A stretch of 64,000 nucleotides of DNA. Origin: Stentor coeruleus (Eukaryota > Ciliophora > Heterotrichea > Heterotrichida > Stentoridae). The notes under the pieces were generated by a model, which saw nothing but the letters and a program-made list of their open reading frames with translations, did not search any database and was not told the origin of the DNA. The number at the start of each line of letters is the position of its first letter. The stretch's first letter is position 1. Below, piece after piece: positions 19,871-30,795 of this stretch. The translations under genes were made by a program, and so were the position numbers. The stretch lies in the NCBI GenBank assembly GCA_001970955.1, contig MPUH01000026.1, positions 1 through 64,000 on the forward strand, in the 5' to 3' direction.

Positions 19871-20098
19871 ATGAAAATTTATTTTCTGTTATTTTTACTG
19901 TTAGCGAATTCATTTCAAACTAGTACACAAACAAGTCTTTCTTTAAATAAACAAGAGTACGAAAGCCTTTTTGCAGAAGTTCGAGAAATAGCCAGAAGGG
20001 CTTCTAAAGATAATTTACAACAAATAAGATTAGATCTTGACTATTTACAAGAAGGGACTTTTTTGCTAAATAATAAGATAAATAAAGAAAACTTATGA
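19871..20098 (+). CDS. Possible small secreted protein
   Basis: A 75-residue frame starting at ATG 19871 begins with a textbook signal peptide (MKIYFLLFLLLANSFQ), likely cleaved near residue 16-20, followed by a polar amphipathic helix (YESLFAEVREIARRASK). An upstream in-frame ATG at 19823 would place 16 further hydrophobic residues before the signal peptide, so I prefer 19871. The flanks follow the window-wide rule for plus genes, C-rich upstream and G-rich downstream, which independently supports a real gene. Stop is TGA. The product is unrecognised; it could also be the first exon of a longer gene, though no 15-nt intron is obvious. Confidence 0.5.
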   Translation: MKIYFLLFLLLANSFQTSTQTSLSLNKQEYESLFAEVREIARRASKDNLQQIRLDLDYLQEGTFLLNNKINKENL

Positions 20099-20784
20099 GT
20101 TTTATGAATTCTTATAGTAAAAACAAGAGAATAATTATGATAATATAATATGATTATATGATATTGTACAGTTTTTTTTTTATAATAAGGATATAATGCT
20201 CTTAGTTTAATATGAAAAGGGTTAGAAAAATTATGTATAATGTGATTATGATAATGCAAATGATATAGGATTGGAGCTTAGAAAAGATCATATGTTTCAT
20301 GCGATAAGCTAAATGATGGGTTATAGATAAATCATGTAATTTATCATTGCTATTCACAAAAAACATCACAAACTCAACTGATTTTTATTCTCTATACTCA
20401 CATAAACAGTCACCACTCTATAAAAACCCCGTCTAATATAATTTTTCTCTCACAACTTTCCAATTATTTTCTCACCTAAAAACATCTTCCTATTCATCGT
20501 ATTTTTCCATATAAAATTCCTAATAAACTCATATCCAACATTCCTCATACCAAAAAAAACTCATCCATCAATATCAAAAATCCTCATCCCCAAACCATCT
20601 TCATCCTCCAAAATCAATTTTTCTCCAGGGTCTCCCATCACACCCTTCTCCAAAAATTCCCTCGCTGTACATCGACAAAACCATAAAAAATCTACCTTCC
20701 TCTAAAAAAAATCCCTCAAACCCATCTCACAATTTCTTAAACCTTTAAAAATCATCTAAAATCTTAATCTCTAATATCACTAAA
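20099..20784. other. Convergent spacer, no gene seen
   Basis: The left part (20099 to about 20340) is G-leaning as expected after a plus gene. From about 20340 to 20760 it is strongly C-rich and G-poor on plus, the 3' flank of the minus-strand MYB gene. No frame, RNA gene or repeat is supported. Confidence 0.6.
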
Positions 20785-21633
20785 CTATTTCTTTGTCATA
20801 TCTTGTTTTAAAAAAGGATTAGATAAAATCATCGGAATGGCTGCAGGTGGTATAATAGGACACATAAACGAAGGGAAGCTCGTAGGGTTTTTATAATTAG
20901 CAAGTGCCTGAGGATAGAAATAAAAGTAATTCAATTCTGGCTGTGACAGATTAAAAAGCAAACTCGCATCTTCAATCTGACTTGTAAACCTCTCAAACCC
21001 TTGAGCGACCTTTTTTTCTTTCTCAGGCTTAGGACATGGTACAGGTACAACAATCTGACTTTCTATGGTTTCAGTTAACTTTTCATTTGTATTGTCAACA
21101 ACATCCTCTAAAATTATTTGCCCATTAAAATCTTGAACTTCTTCAGCTATATTATTAGGCTGATCTTGAAGTTTTTTAAGCCTTGGAGGTGCTTGTTCTT
21201 GTAGTAGAATATCAGGGATATTAGGATTCCTTAATATAGTCCTAACTGAACCTATTAATCTTTGTGCATGAGGCCTTGACTTGTTATACTTCCTTAGATT
21301 CCTTCGTAACGTACTATAAAATCGGTTTTTTACTGAATTGTCAGTACGACCAGGAATATTTTCCGCTATTTTCGACCAGGATTTCCCATACTGTTTGTGC
21401 AGTTCAAAGATCAGATTGTCTTCTTCTTGAGTCCATGGTTTTTTATCTATACTAGAATCCAAATGATTGTGCCATCTTTCTCTGCATTGCTTGCCAGAAC
21501 GATGCTTGATTTTGTATCTTTCAGCTAAATGCTGGGCTATAAGAGACCATTTTTTAAGCCCGAACTCTTCAACTAAAGCTCTTATGGCCAAATCTTCTTC
21601 TGTACTCCAAGGTCTTCTGTAATCACAGGACAT
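20785..21633 (-). CDS. R2R3-type MYB transcription factor
   Basis: A 282-residue protein with two adjacent MYB repeats: R2 about residues 6-58 (RPWSTEEDLAIRALVEEFG, ending QCRERWHNHL) and R3 about 62-110 (KPWTQEEDNLIF, ending NRFYSTLRR). The regularly spaced tryptophans and the helix-3 recognition sequences (SGKQCRERW, RTDNSVKNRF) are intact, so DNA binding like c-MYB or CDC5-type factors is expected. I favour a c-MYB-type regulator because the recognition helices match that class and CDC5 proteins are much longer. The remaining 170 residues are low-complexity, with acidic and Pro/Phe-rich parts that may activate transcription. Flanked by long spacers on both sides. Confidence 0.93.
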   Translation of the reverse strand: MSCDYRRPWSTEEDLAIRALVEEFGLKKWSLIAQHLAERYKIKHRSGKQCRERWHNHLDSSIDKKPWTQEEDNLIFELHKQYGKSWSKIAENIPGRTDNSVKNRFYSTLRRNLRKYNKSRPHAQRLIGSVRTILRNPNIPDILLQEQAPPRLKKLQDQPNNIAEEVQDFNGQIILEDVVDNTNEKLTETIESQIVVPVPCPKPEKEKKVAQGFERFTSQIEDASLLFNLSQPELNYFYFYPQALANYKNPTSFPSFMCPIIPPAAIPMILSNPFLKQDMTKK

Positions 21634-23049
21634 ATATTATTATTCGTTCATTTTGATATGTGAAATTACCTCAACAGAATACTTATGGTATTGAATGACG
21701 TAAGATTATAGGATAAGAAAAATGTTGTATGAGAAAAAGGGCCGGGAATGGGGTTGATTTGTAAGGATTAAAGTAAAAAGATTAGAAAATTATTTTGGGT
21801 TTGAAAATAAGCTTGGATAATATTTGAAAGGTCATGAGAAGGGAGAATGGCTTTTGTGTTAGAGTTGATTTTTTTTTTTTAGAAGATTTTGATTAGGTTT
21901 AAAAGATTTTGTATGAGGATTAGAGATGGGTTGTAGAATAATAGGGTTAATAGGCTTTGATAGGTTTAAAAAGGAATGGGTGGGGGGAAATTTGTTGGGA
22001 GATGGTGTCAGAAGAAGTAGGGAAGGAAGATGGAGAAGCTAAGGTTAAAGGAAAAACTTGTCCTTTGAAGAGTATATGGGCCATCAAAACACTGACTCAT
22101 GTTTGTTTAATATTTATATAAGATTTGGATTTGGGTAGATAGCTTTGAAAGGTAAAATTTTTAGATTAACATTTTGTGTTGGACTTTAGGTTGTTTTGAT
22201 GAGGTTTGGAAGGATTTGATAAGGTGTGGAAATATATATAAAAGGTTGAGTTTCGGGTTGTTTTATGTATATGAAGGCTTATGAATGTGAGTTTTTGTAT
22301 AGGTTTGGGGGTTTTTCAAAGAAAAAAATTAATTTTTTATAGTAACTGGTTGTGGAAGAGGCTGATATAAGAAATGTTGTATTTTTGAGTTGATGAAATA
22401 TATGATTAAAGTTTTATATATGAAATTTTATGCTTTTGGGCTGGGGATATATGATTAAAAGCTTTAGATTAAAGGATGATTTTTTTTTGTGGGTTAGTTG
22501 GTATTTTGAATGATAAAATAAGATATGATGAACCCTAGAAATGGTATGTCATAGAAGAATAATTTTAAATTACACTTATGAAAAAAATCTACTTAATATC
22601 ATATTAATCTTATAATTATAATATCTTTTAGTATCAAAGAGCCAAATAATACATTTTTTGCTTATAAACAAACTCAATCAATAAACTTATAAAAAATATA
22701 ACAAATTTACTTAAATCACTAACTTCAAATTATTTTACAGCATATCACATAATAATCTAAAAAACCCATCAAAACTCCCATCTAAAAATCAACCAAATCT
22801 TCATCATCCCACTCTTACCACCTAAGTCCAAAATTCCTCATATCTTCCCAGCAATTATCATATTTCCAAAATCATCAAAAGGATCTTCAACAACTTTTAT
22901 CAAACCCAAATCCATGTCTTTTTTATAATAAAAACCTATAAACTCCCAAACCATATTTCCAACAAACCATTTTTCCAATCCATTCCAAAACCTTCAATTC
23001 CCAATATCCTCTCCACCCACAAACCCCTTATATTAAAAATATTATCTAC
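21634..23049. other. 1.4-kb spacer with strong composition switch
   Basis: The 5' flank of MYB (21634 to about 22540) is unusually G-rich and C-poor on plus. From about 22560 to 23049, the 3' flank of the Rab gene, it is C-rich and G-poor. A 39-codon frame at 22002-22121 (plus) has no support beyond an ATG. No tRNA or repeat seen. Confidence 0.6.
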
Positions 23050-23652
23050 CTAAACACAACATTTCTGTTCTTCAATTGTTTTCTTTTCTTTAATACTAAT
23101 AGTCTCTGGATTAGACGTAGAGTTAGGATTCAATAGTTTTGGATTATGTGCAACAATCATATCCGTGAGTGTTCTAAACATTTCTGCTATATTAGTTCCA
23201 CTTTTAGCACTTACAGGGAAAAAAGGAATCCCATATGAAGTTGCCATATCTTTTCCTTGAGTGAAATCCTGTTCTTCAACTAAATCCAATTTATTCCCAA
23301 CAAGGACAATTTCTATTCCTGGGTCAGCTTTTTGTCTTATTTGCTTCATCCAATTTTCTACGTGGTTGAAACTTTCTTGATTTTTTAGATCATAAACTAA
23401 GACTATCCCATTTGCCCTTCTATAAAAAGTACTTGCTAGAATACGATGATAACGCTCCTGGCCTGCAGTGTCCCAGATTTGGAGCTTGACCATTTGGTTA
23501 TTGATTTTTATTTGCTTAGTTTTATATTCAATCCCTATTGTAGGCATTGTGCTTTTGGGAAACTCGTCTTCTGCGTATCGAAGGATGATACACGTTTTAC
23601 CTACACTTGCGTCACCCAGTGTTAGAATTTTCAGAGTTGACAGCTCTTCCAT
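23050..23652 (-). CDS. Rab-family small GTPase
   Basis: A 200-residue small GTPase with every G motif intact: P-loop GDASVGKT (residues 13-20), switch I threonine T38 in MPTIGIEYKTK, WDTAGQERYHR (60-70), NKLD (120-123) and SAK (148-150). The RabF-type sequences (IGIEYKTK, YYR-like FYRRANGIVLVYD) and a C-terminal double cysteine (QKCCV, Cys198-Cys199) identify a prenylated Rab that cycles on vesicle membranes. It resembles the Rab1/Rab8/Rab5 spread without matching one subfamily clearly, so no symbol is given. Its regulator GDI is also in this window at 4969-6336, about 17 kb away. Stop TAG; no intron. Confidence 0.95.
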   Translation of the reverse strand: MEELSTLKILTLGDASVGKTCIILRYAEDEFPKSTMPTIGIEYKTKQIKINNQMVKLQIWDTAGQERYHRILASTFYRRANGIVLVYDLKNQESFNHVENWMKQIRQKADPGIEIVLVGNKLDLVEEQDFTQGKDMATSYGIPFFPVSAKSGTNIAEMFRTLTDMIVAHNPKLLNPNSTSNPETISIKEKKTIEEQKCCV

Positions 23653-24483
23653 GTATTATATTAGCTGAGCCAATATGAAATATACACCTAAGGATAATTT
23701 TAGGAAAATTAGGGTTTTGGAAGATCATGAGGTTTTTAAGAATATCGGGGTTTTTTATTGTGATGATTGGAGAAATGGAGGTGTTTAGTGGGTTGGAAGT
23801 GTGGAAGAGTGTTTTGAGAAAAAAGGGATTTAATAGGAAGAGGATTTGGAGGAATTTTTAAAGGTTGGGAAAGCGGATTTTTTAAGGAGATGATGAATTT
23901 TTTTTTTGATGATTTTTATGCTTGGGATTTGGGGTTTTTTAGGACTTTTTTTGGTTTGAGGATGGTGGAGTTTAAAGAAATTATAGATTTAGTGGTGTAA
24001 TTTTAATGTTTATTAAGTTTTTATTGGATTGAGGTTGGGGTAATGATTGCATGTATGTTTAAATAAATTGAAGAATGTAAAAAATGATGATTGGGTTAAT
24101 TTAAATAGAACTTCGATTATTATGTTAATAATGTTTAGAATTAGTGTTAATAATAATCAGGTAATTATTTAACTGATTAAAATAATAATGAAGTATTGAT
24201 TTTTAAGTTTATTATAGGGAATAATAAATACTGATTAAACGAATTTAATAAGTTTNATTAGTGTTAATAATAATCAGGTAATTATTTAACTGATTAAAAT
24301 AATAATGAAGTATTGATTTTATCAANATAAATACTGATTAAACGAATTTAATAAGTTTGCATCTATCCAACAACAACAAAAAATTCTTTCAGTAATTCTA
24401 GATGCATAAAATCTAGTAAAATTCCTAAAGATAAATTTCGATATTTCCTACAAAAAATACATTCATTTTTATCTAATTTACAA
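23653..24483. other. Divergent spacer with duplicated segments and two N bases
   Basis: Between the Rab gene (minus) and the giant surface-protein gene (plus). The half next to Rab is G-rich on plus. The middle contains direct duplications that meet at single N bases (24256 and 24326), listed separately. The last 120 bases are G-poor, as before plus genes. Confidence 0.6.
24140..24358. repeat. Direct duplications bounded by single N bases
   Basis: A 64-bp block at 24140-24203 recurs exactly at 24257-24320, directly after an N at 24256. A 32-bp block at 24224-24255, directly before that N, recurs exactly at 24327-24358 after a second N at 24326. Duplicates that abut single N characters are typical of contig ends joined without collapsing their overlap, so this is probably an assembly artefact and not a biological tandem repeat. 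Confidence 0.8.
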
Positions 24484-27400
24484 ATGTTTCTAGCTCTTTT
24501 TATCTTCAGTTCTTTCTCTGCTCAAGCATTTTTGTTGTACCAAGACAAACTGAGCCCAGTCGAAATTTTTTGGCCAAAGTCATGGGTATTTAACAACATT
24601 GAGCCTTCAACAAACCACGCAAATTCAAAGATTATTTTAACTGTTTACTGCAGGGTTTTAATAGACTTACCATCAGGAGCAGAAGCTACTCTTATTGTAC
24701 CTGGAAGAGATACAAATTTTGTTAATGAGACTAATGAATATAAAGTAGCTGGAGAAGATTTAGAGTTCACATTTGGATTTTATGATTTAGATAAAGGGAC
24801 TTATGGACCTATTTCACTTGTGATTAGACAGAAAGCTAATGGGCAAATTCTTGCAGCTAAGGCAGCATTTGGTCAAATTGCAATAATTGACCCTTTGCCA
24901 TCCCCAACAGAAGATTTGCAAGTATCATTTTACAGTTCATCAAAAGTCATCATGGAGCCAGCAGTCCTAAAATTCTCTTTTAATTTATCAGATACAGACC
25001 GAATAGAAAAGTATGATTATTTCATATTAGACCTAGACCCATCATTTAAATACAGAAATGGTAAATTAACTTGGGATTCAGAAATCAGTGACTCTAAACT
25101 TTTCTCTGACACAAAATTCGAAAAAATCGGTTCATCTATCATAATCTATAAACTTCTTAATGAAACCCACAATGGCATAACTGTCTCATTTACAATATCT
25201 GGTTTTACAAACCCAATAAACCTAAGAACTCCTAATAACTACTTTTGGACTCTTACGATCCACAGATTCGGAACCCCAACAAATAAAAAAATTCTCATAG
25301 GCAAAGGTCCAAATGAATCTCTTAACCCAGGAACTTTTATATCGCCATCATGGTCATTTGTTAATGATTATATTGATGAAACCCAAGCATATGAAAACCT
25401 GATAATCTTTACAAAACTCAAATTTACTTTAGAACATGATATACCAATAGGAGGTGTTATTTATATTACATATGAAGATGTTGATATATCTTTGTATGGA
25501 TATAATTCTAATAATAAACAAGAACTTGCTTCTGGATCTTTTATTTATTCAAAAAGTTCTGAATATAGTTCTGAGCTTGATTGCTTTGTTGATAATAGTA
25601 TTAATGCACATTGTGTTGTTAATAAATATTTTATTCCTAGATCAAGTATAGTGACAGTGTTTAATCTTGTTAAATTTTATAACAATGCAAATATTATAAA
25701 GATTGAAAGTAAAGTTTATGATGATAAAGAAGGGATTGAGATGGTTATTGATACTATTTCTGGCCTTGATTTAAGTTTAGCTACTTTGATTATGATTACA
25801 ACAGAGAATTTTGCTATGGGGACTGGCTCTTTAGTATATTTTGTTACTAATATTTATGATCCAACAGGAGTTTATGAATCTGGATCATTTGGGACTTTTG
25901 GGTTAGTGATTTCATTAAAGGATCCTATTGGTTTTAATAAAGATGACAGTGTTTATGTTATGTTCCCTGTGAAAAAAGGCTCTGAGCCAGATTTGAATAA
26001 AGTTACTATTGAAGAATATTTATATGGATATTATACTTATAATATGAACCCATATGACAGTGCAACATTTTTAGGATATATCCCAATTGAAGCACCTAGT
26101 TTAGAAGAAGATTGTATATCTTTTAAGCTTAGTGCTGATTATTCAGTTGATAATTATGTTAATATTTATATTGCTGCTAAAGACATTTATGGTATTGATA
26201 AGAATTTTTACTTGCCATATTTCCCAATAACTAATAAAGACATGCATGAAATAGTTGTAAAAGTTGAAAATCTTAGCTCTGGGAGAAATTTCTATATCTC
26301 GAAACCTTTAAACTTTGTGGTTAATACTCATGGAACTATGAGCTTTGAATATTTCTGCCTTGCTTATGATATACCAGGTCTTCCTGCAAAGTTTTCATTT
26401 ACTCTTCCATATTCATTTAGCCATCCAGATTATACTATTCAAATTGCTTTTATAATTTCAGATGGTGCTGATATTGACTTGGGATGCGGACTTGAAAGTG
26501 GTATGGAGTATCCTTCAATTGGTGATCATAACGTTATTTATGAATTTGACGGAAGCAATGTCTCTTTATACATGAAATTAAATTCAGAGGATCAAAATAC
26601 TGTTAATTTTATTATACCATTCCTATATCGGGCACATATTAATATGCACGTAAAAATTTCAACAGTTTCTAGTACTGAGAAAAGGATTATTGCAGAAACA
26701 TATTTTGAAAACTATTATAATTATAATGGCCTTACGTACGGTGGTTATTACGATTACAGAACCAATGAAAATGTAGAATTTAGCTTGTATGAAAGCCTTA
26801 GCTACAATGATGGAAGTGAGAATCAACATAATATAATATTTACTCTTGGCAAAGGATTCAAATTTACAAACAATTTAGCTTTAATAGACGGTAATCAAGT
26901 TACTTTCGATATTATGAGTTCTGATAATTTGATGTTTAATTATGCAGTGGGATATATTGAATCAATAGTACTCTATGATTACATGCAAATAGAATTTATC
27001 TTCAATATAAAAACTTCATGGTTTGCTTATGGCTCATATTCAGCTTACCTTGCCTATGCAACTAATAATGATTATTTTACTAATAGTGGTTGCAATAATC
27101 CAAAATATTATTATATTAATCTCGAAGCTTCTAAACTGAAATATTATGATTATTCACCTAAATATTCAAAAGGTTACACTAATTCAAATCCTTTTATTGA
27201 CATCAGCATTTCATTCACATTTGAAAAAACAATCTACGCAGGATCAAAAATAAAAGTGATATTTGAAGCTGGTTATTTTGATATTAAAAATTCAAAATGG
27301 TCGATAAGCATAGGTGAATTTTCTTTAAATACTGATAGTTGCGTATCAAGTTCATCATGTACTTCAGATAAACTTACAAATGATGTAACTAATTCTTTAA

Positions 27401-30400
27401 TTGTTATCACTCTTCATGATGTACTCCTTCCTGTAATTTTAGAAGATGGTAATCGTATTCATGGTTTTTATAGTGTAAATGTATACTTCACTGATACAAA
27501 TAATAATGATTATCTCATGCAAGAATGGAATCAAAATAACAATGATTGGAATGGAGAAAATGAAACTTATTTTTTTAAATCTCTAATCCAAACAGGAGTT
27601 TCTCAGATTGAAAACATTTGGGTATTCCCATCAACAAAAGGAGCAACATCAGTTTATTTTGGTATATCATTTATATTACCATATGATCTTCCTCTTGGAA
27701 CAATCATAACAATTTATGGTGAAAATTTTGATTATGATAGCTTAGCTAAAGATAACACTTGGTGCAATTACAGGTTTGATTCAGTTGTTATTAATAATTA
27801 TAATCAGCTTGAAATTGTAACAGGTGTCAATATTAAAGCTGGAGAAACTATTGAAATAATCAAAGACTTTGCATTCAGCCTAAGTGAATATAATGATAAA
27901 AGTGTTTCTTTTTTTATAAAAGCAAAATATGAAAGTGTTCTTATTATTGATGACATACAATTTACATCCGGCAGAAGTTTTTTTATTAATGATGTACCAA
28001 ATATCAAAACTAAAATATTTAAAATAATTCCAAATATTTCAAACCAAGGAGTTAAAAATTATTATACTTTCACTTTTATGCTTGATTCTAATACTGATCC
28101 TTTATGGTATTATTGTTTTGATGCTTCACATAATTATGATGCAAATGTAGGAGATACTTTTACTTTACAAGGTATTGATAATGTTTTATTTTTATATGCT
28201 AAAAGTTCACTTTCAGTTAATTTATATTGTACAGTTAATCATTGGATTATTTGTTGCCATGGTTTCAATGATATAATTGTGTCATATACAGAAATTGATA
28301 TAAGTATATACATTACAAATCCAGCAAAATTTTATGCTTCATTTAATATGTATATTGTTGATGAGAATCTTAAAAGTGTTGTTATAAATACCTATGAATT
28401 CCGAGTGTATTTTACGGATATTCCACAAAATTCTGTTGATATTTTTCATGCGAGTTTTGAATATACGAGCGAAGCTACTTCAAATGTTATTGTTGAAGCT
28501 TATTTTGATACTTTATTTGAAGAAAATTCACTTATTTTAGTTGAATTCCCACGTCCATTTAACCTTGAAGTCAATAACCCTAAAGAAATTATTTGTTCAG
28601 TTCATTATTGTGAAGATGATAATAATTTTGATTTTGTTGATAATACTACATGCAATGTTGAAATGAATTCTGTATTGATAGATATTAAGAATTATAAAGA
28701 ACTACAAAGTACATATTTTACAAGGTTTTATTTTAAGGATATTGTTATCCCTGAGCAAGGTATCATAAAATTTTCACAATACACTGGAGAATTTGAAAAT
28801 TATGACTATTGGACTGATAAATTTGGAATAGCTTATATTGTTAAGAATAAGTATATATATGAAGATTCATTAGAGTTAAATGGCCAAAGCTACTCAAATA
28901 TAAATGCAGCATTTACTGGTTTTAATAAAATTGATTATAAGTCAATAATTATTAATGAAGGAAAAGATATCATAATTAAACCAGGCACTTTTTCTCCATA
29001 TATTCTTATCACTGTTGAAGGAGATCTCGCTGCTGCCAAATTAACCATAACTCCAAGTTCTTCAACACAAGACACTCTGGAATTCGACGCAAATACATAT
29101 TCCTTAGATTTAAAATTCCCTCAAGACAAGTTTAGAGTGGGTATCAACCAAAAATCTTCAGAAAACTTCTATATCATTTCCTGGAAAATTGCCGAAAAAT
29201 CAATCATCCCAGGATTAAAATGCTACAAAACCAAACAAAATACTAAAATTCAGGTTTTCCTTGGAGAACCTTATAAACTTACCCCCAAAAGTAATTTATT
29301 TGTCCCAGTAAATCATACAAGCCTTCCATTCTTTATAACTTTACCTGAAGTATCTCCATATTCACATATTTATATTTTCTTTACCCCTACCATAATCAAT
29401 AACCTCACAGTAACATTTTCCCCAAATCCTGCTATTCTTTTTAAAAACACTTTTTCAGCATATTTCACAATATCATGCGAAAAATGTGTTTATGGATCAA
29501 AATACGATTTTAAATACAGACTTTCAAGTAATTCTAAAAATGCTTTTTATATTAAACCAAATGGGTCATTTCTTATTGATAGATTTTTTACTGAGCCTGC
29601 AGTTGGTTTTATAACATTAAATATTATTAATCAAGTTACTGCTTCAGTTGAAATTTCAACTAATGATGATGCGGTTGTGTATTGGGCTTTAATTAGTATG
29701 ACACTATATAAGAAAGATCCTAGTTTTTCATCTATTGAAATGATTGAAAAAAAGGCTAAAGGGTTGATTTTTAATAATGGGGATACTAGGATGAGCCTTG
29801 AAGATCAAATTTCTGAATATGTTAATAAAATAAGAAATGCTGATGATCAGAATATTAGTTGGCAAGAATATTTGCAGAAAATATTTTTTATTGCTGAAAA
29901 CACATATTTTGCTAATATAGAGTATGTTAGCTCAAATGAGTCACCTAAAGTTTTGTATACTTTTGAAAACTTGATTTCACGAACTGAATATATCGTTGTC
30001 GCTTATATTAAAAATCTTAGTGATAAAGAACCTACTAAAATCATAAGTAGTGGCATCACACCAAATATGAAAAAACATGCTGAAATAGAAATAAGCTTCA
30101 GTTCATCTTCATCAATAGACATAGATAAACTCAATGAAGTCATAAGTTTATCTTATAAAATTGATAAAAGGAGGATTCAATCTAGTAAAAAAACAACAAG
30201 AAATTTATATTCTTTAATTTACAAATTCAATATCCTTTCAAGCCCTTTAAGTATAGTTCCACCAGCTACAATCATGAATAATAATAAAAATACACTTAGC
30301 AACAACCTTATTTCCTATGATTTTAGGGTTCTTGAAATTTATGATATAAAAGAGTTAAACTCTAGAAATTTTAATGTACCTGATATAAAAGATATTGAAA

Positions 30401-30795
30401 TGATTAATAATGGAAATGATTATATTCAAATGAATTTTACATTAAATATTGATGGGACAATATGTTGTGAATTTGAACTTAATTTAGATACAGTTAAAAA
30501 AATAACAATTAATGATGTTATAATTGGTTTCAGAAGTGATGGGGAAAGTAATTATGATAGACATTTATGTAAAAATGTAATAGCGAGAGAAAATTATGTT
30601 TTTGATCATAAATTTAAAAATGAAGAAGATGGGAATTATGTGTTTAGTTGCGCTATTTGTAATAGTTATCCTATTTTACCCAAATGTGCAAATGAGTTGG
30701 TTTTTTATGATTTTGATTGGAAATCGGGAAATGAAAACTGTGGGATTACTTTTGTTGTGATGAAGTTTGTAGTTATTTTAGGCTTTATAGTTTAG
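24484..30795 (+). CDS. Giant secreted/GPI-anchored surface protein, copy A
   Basis: A single 2,103-residue open frame. It starts with a signal peptide (MFLALFIFSSFSAQA, predicted cleavage near residue 15) and ends in a short hydrophobic tail (VVMKFVVILGFIV) after a polar NGNENC-like stretch, as in GPI-anchored proteins; a C-terminal transmembrane anchor is the alternative. The body is rich in Asn, Tyr, Ile and Ser with repeated beta-strand-like segments and sparse cysteines, including a CEKC pair near residue 1660 that is conserved in the paralogs. I do not recognise a named domain. Two paralogs lie on the minus strand at 55-64 kb. Expected location is the cell surface or secretory pathway. 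Upstream promoter DNA carries assembly joins. Confidence 0.85.
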   Translation: MFLALFIFSSFSAQAFLLYQDKLSPVEIFWPKSWVFNNIEPSTNHANSKIILTVYCRVLIDLPSGAEATLIVPGRDTNFVNETNEYKVAGEDLEFTFGFYDLDKGTYGPISLVIRQKANGQILAAKAAFGQIAIIDPLPSPTEDLQVSFYSSSKVIMEPAVLKFSFNLSDTDRIEKYDYFILDLDPSFKYRNGKLTWDSEISDSKLFSDTKFEKIGSSIIIYKLLNETHNGITVSFTISGFTNPINLRTPNNYFWTLTIHRFGTPTNKKILIGKGPNESLNPGTFISPSWSFVNDYIDETQAYENLIIFTKLKFTLEHDIPIGGVIYITYEDVDISLYGYNSNNKQELASGSFIYSKSSEYSSELDCFVDNSINAHCVVNKYFIPRSSIVTVFNLVKFYNNANIIKIESKVYDDKEGIEMVIDTISGLDLSLATLIMITTENFAMGTGSLVYFVTNIYDPTGVYESGSFGTFGLVISLKDPIGFNKDDSVYVMFPVKKGSEPDLNKVTIEEYLYGYYTYNMNPYDSATFLGYIPIEAPSLEEDCISFKLSADYSVDNYVNIYIAAKDIYGIDKNFYLPYFPITNKDMHEIVVKVENLSSGRNFYISKPLNFVVNTHGTMSFEYFCLAYDIPGLPAKFSFTLPYSFSHPDYTIQIAFIISDGADIDLGCGLESGMEYPSIGDHNVIYEFDGSNVSLYMKLNSEDQNTVNFIIPFLYRAHINMHVKISTVSSTEKRIIAETYFENYYNYNGLTYGGYYDYRTNENVEFSLYESLSYNDGSENQHNIIFTLGKGFKFTNNLALIDGNQVTFDIMSSDNLMFNYAVGYIESIVLYDYMQIEFIFNIKTSWFAYGSYSAYLAYATNNDYFTNSGCNNPKYYYINLEASKLKYYDYSPKYSKGYTNSNPFIDISISFTFEKTIYAGSKIKVIFEAGYFDIKNSKWSISIGEFSLNTDSCVSSSSCTSDKLTNDVTNSLIVITLHDVLLPVILEDGNRIHGFYSVNVYFTDTNNNDYLMQEWNQNNNDWNGENETYFFKSLIQTGVSQIENIWVFPSTKGATSVYFGISFILPYDLPLGTIITIYGENFDYDSLAKDNTWCNYRFDSVVINNYNQLEIVTGVNIKAGETIEIIKDFAFSLSEYNDKSVSFFIKAKYESVLIIDDIQFTSGRSFFINDVPNIKTKIFKIIPNISNQGVKNYYTFTFMLDSNTDPLWYYCFDASHNYDANVGDTFTLQGIDNVLFLYAKSSLSVNLYCTVNHWIICCHGFNDIIVSYTEIDISIYITNPAKFYASFNMYIVDENLKSVVINTYEFRVYFTDIPQNSVDIFHASFEYTSEATSNVIVEAYFDTLFEENSLILVEFPRPFNLEVNNPKEIICSVHYCEDDNNFDFVDNTTCNVEMNSVLIDIKNYKELQSTYFTRFYFKDIVIPEQGIIKFSQYTGEFENYDYWTDKFGIAYIVKNKYIYEDSLELNGQSYSNINAAFTGFNKIDYKSIIINEGKDIIIKPGTFSPYILITVEGDLAAAKLTITPSSSTQDTLEFDANTYSLDLKFPQDKFRVGINQKSSENFYIISWKIAEKSIIPGLKCYKTKQNTKIQVFLGEPYKLTPKSNLFVPVNHTSLPFFITLPEVSPYSHIYIFFTPTIINNLTVTFSPNPAILFKNTFSAYFTISCEKCVYGSKYDFKYRLSSNSKNAFYIKPNGSFLIDRFFTEPAVGFITLNIINQVTASVEISTNDDAVVYWALISMTLYKKDPSFSSIEMIEKKAKGLIFNNGDTRMSLEDQISEYVNKIRNADDQNISWQEYLQKIFFIAENTYFANIEYVSSNESPKVLYTFENLISRTEYIVVAYIKNLSDKEPTKIISSGITPNMKKHAEIEISFSSSSSIDIDKLNEVISLSYKIDKRRIQSSKKTTRNLYSLIYKFNILSSPLSIVPPATIMNNNKNTLSNNLISYDFRVLEIYDIKELNSRNFNVPDIKDIEMINNGNDYIQMNFTLNIDGTICCEFELNLDTVKKITINDVIIGFRSDGESNYDRHLCKNVIARENYVFDHKFKNEEDGNYVFSCAICNSYPILPKCANELVFYDFDWKSGNENCGITFVVMKFVVILGFIV

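Noticed and set aside
22002-22121. 39-codon frame in the MYB 5' flank
   Set aside because: No domain, no conserved features, and it lies in a G-rich flank typical of upstream regions in this window.
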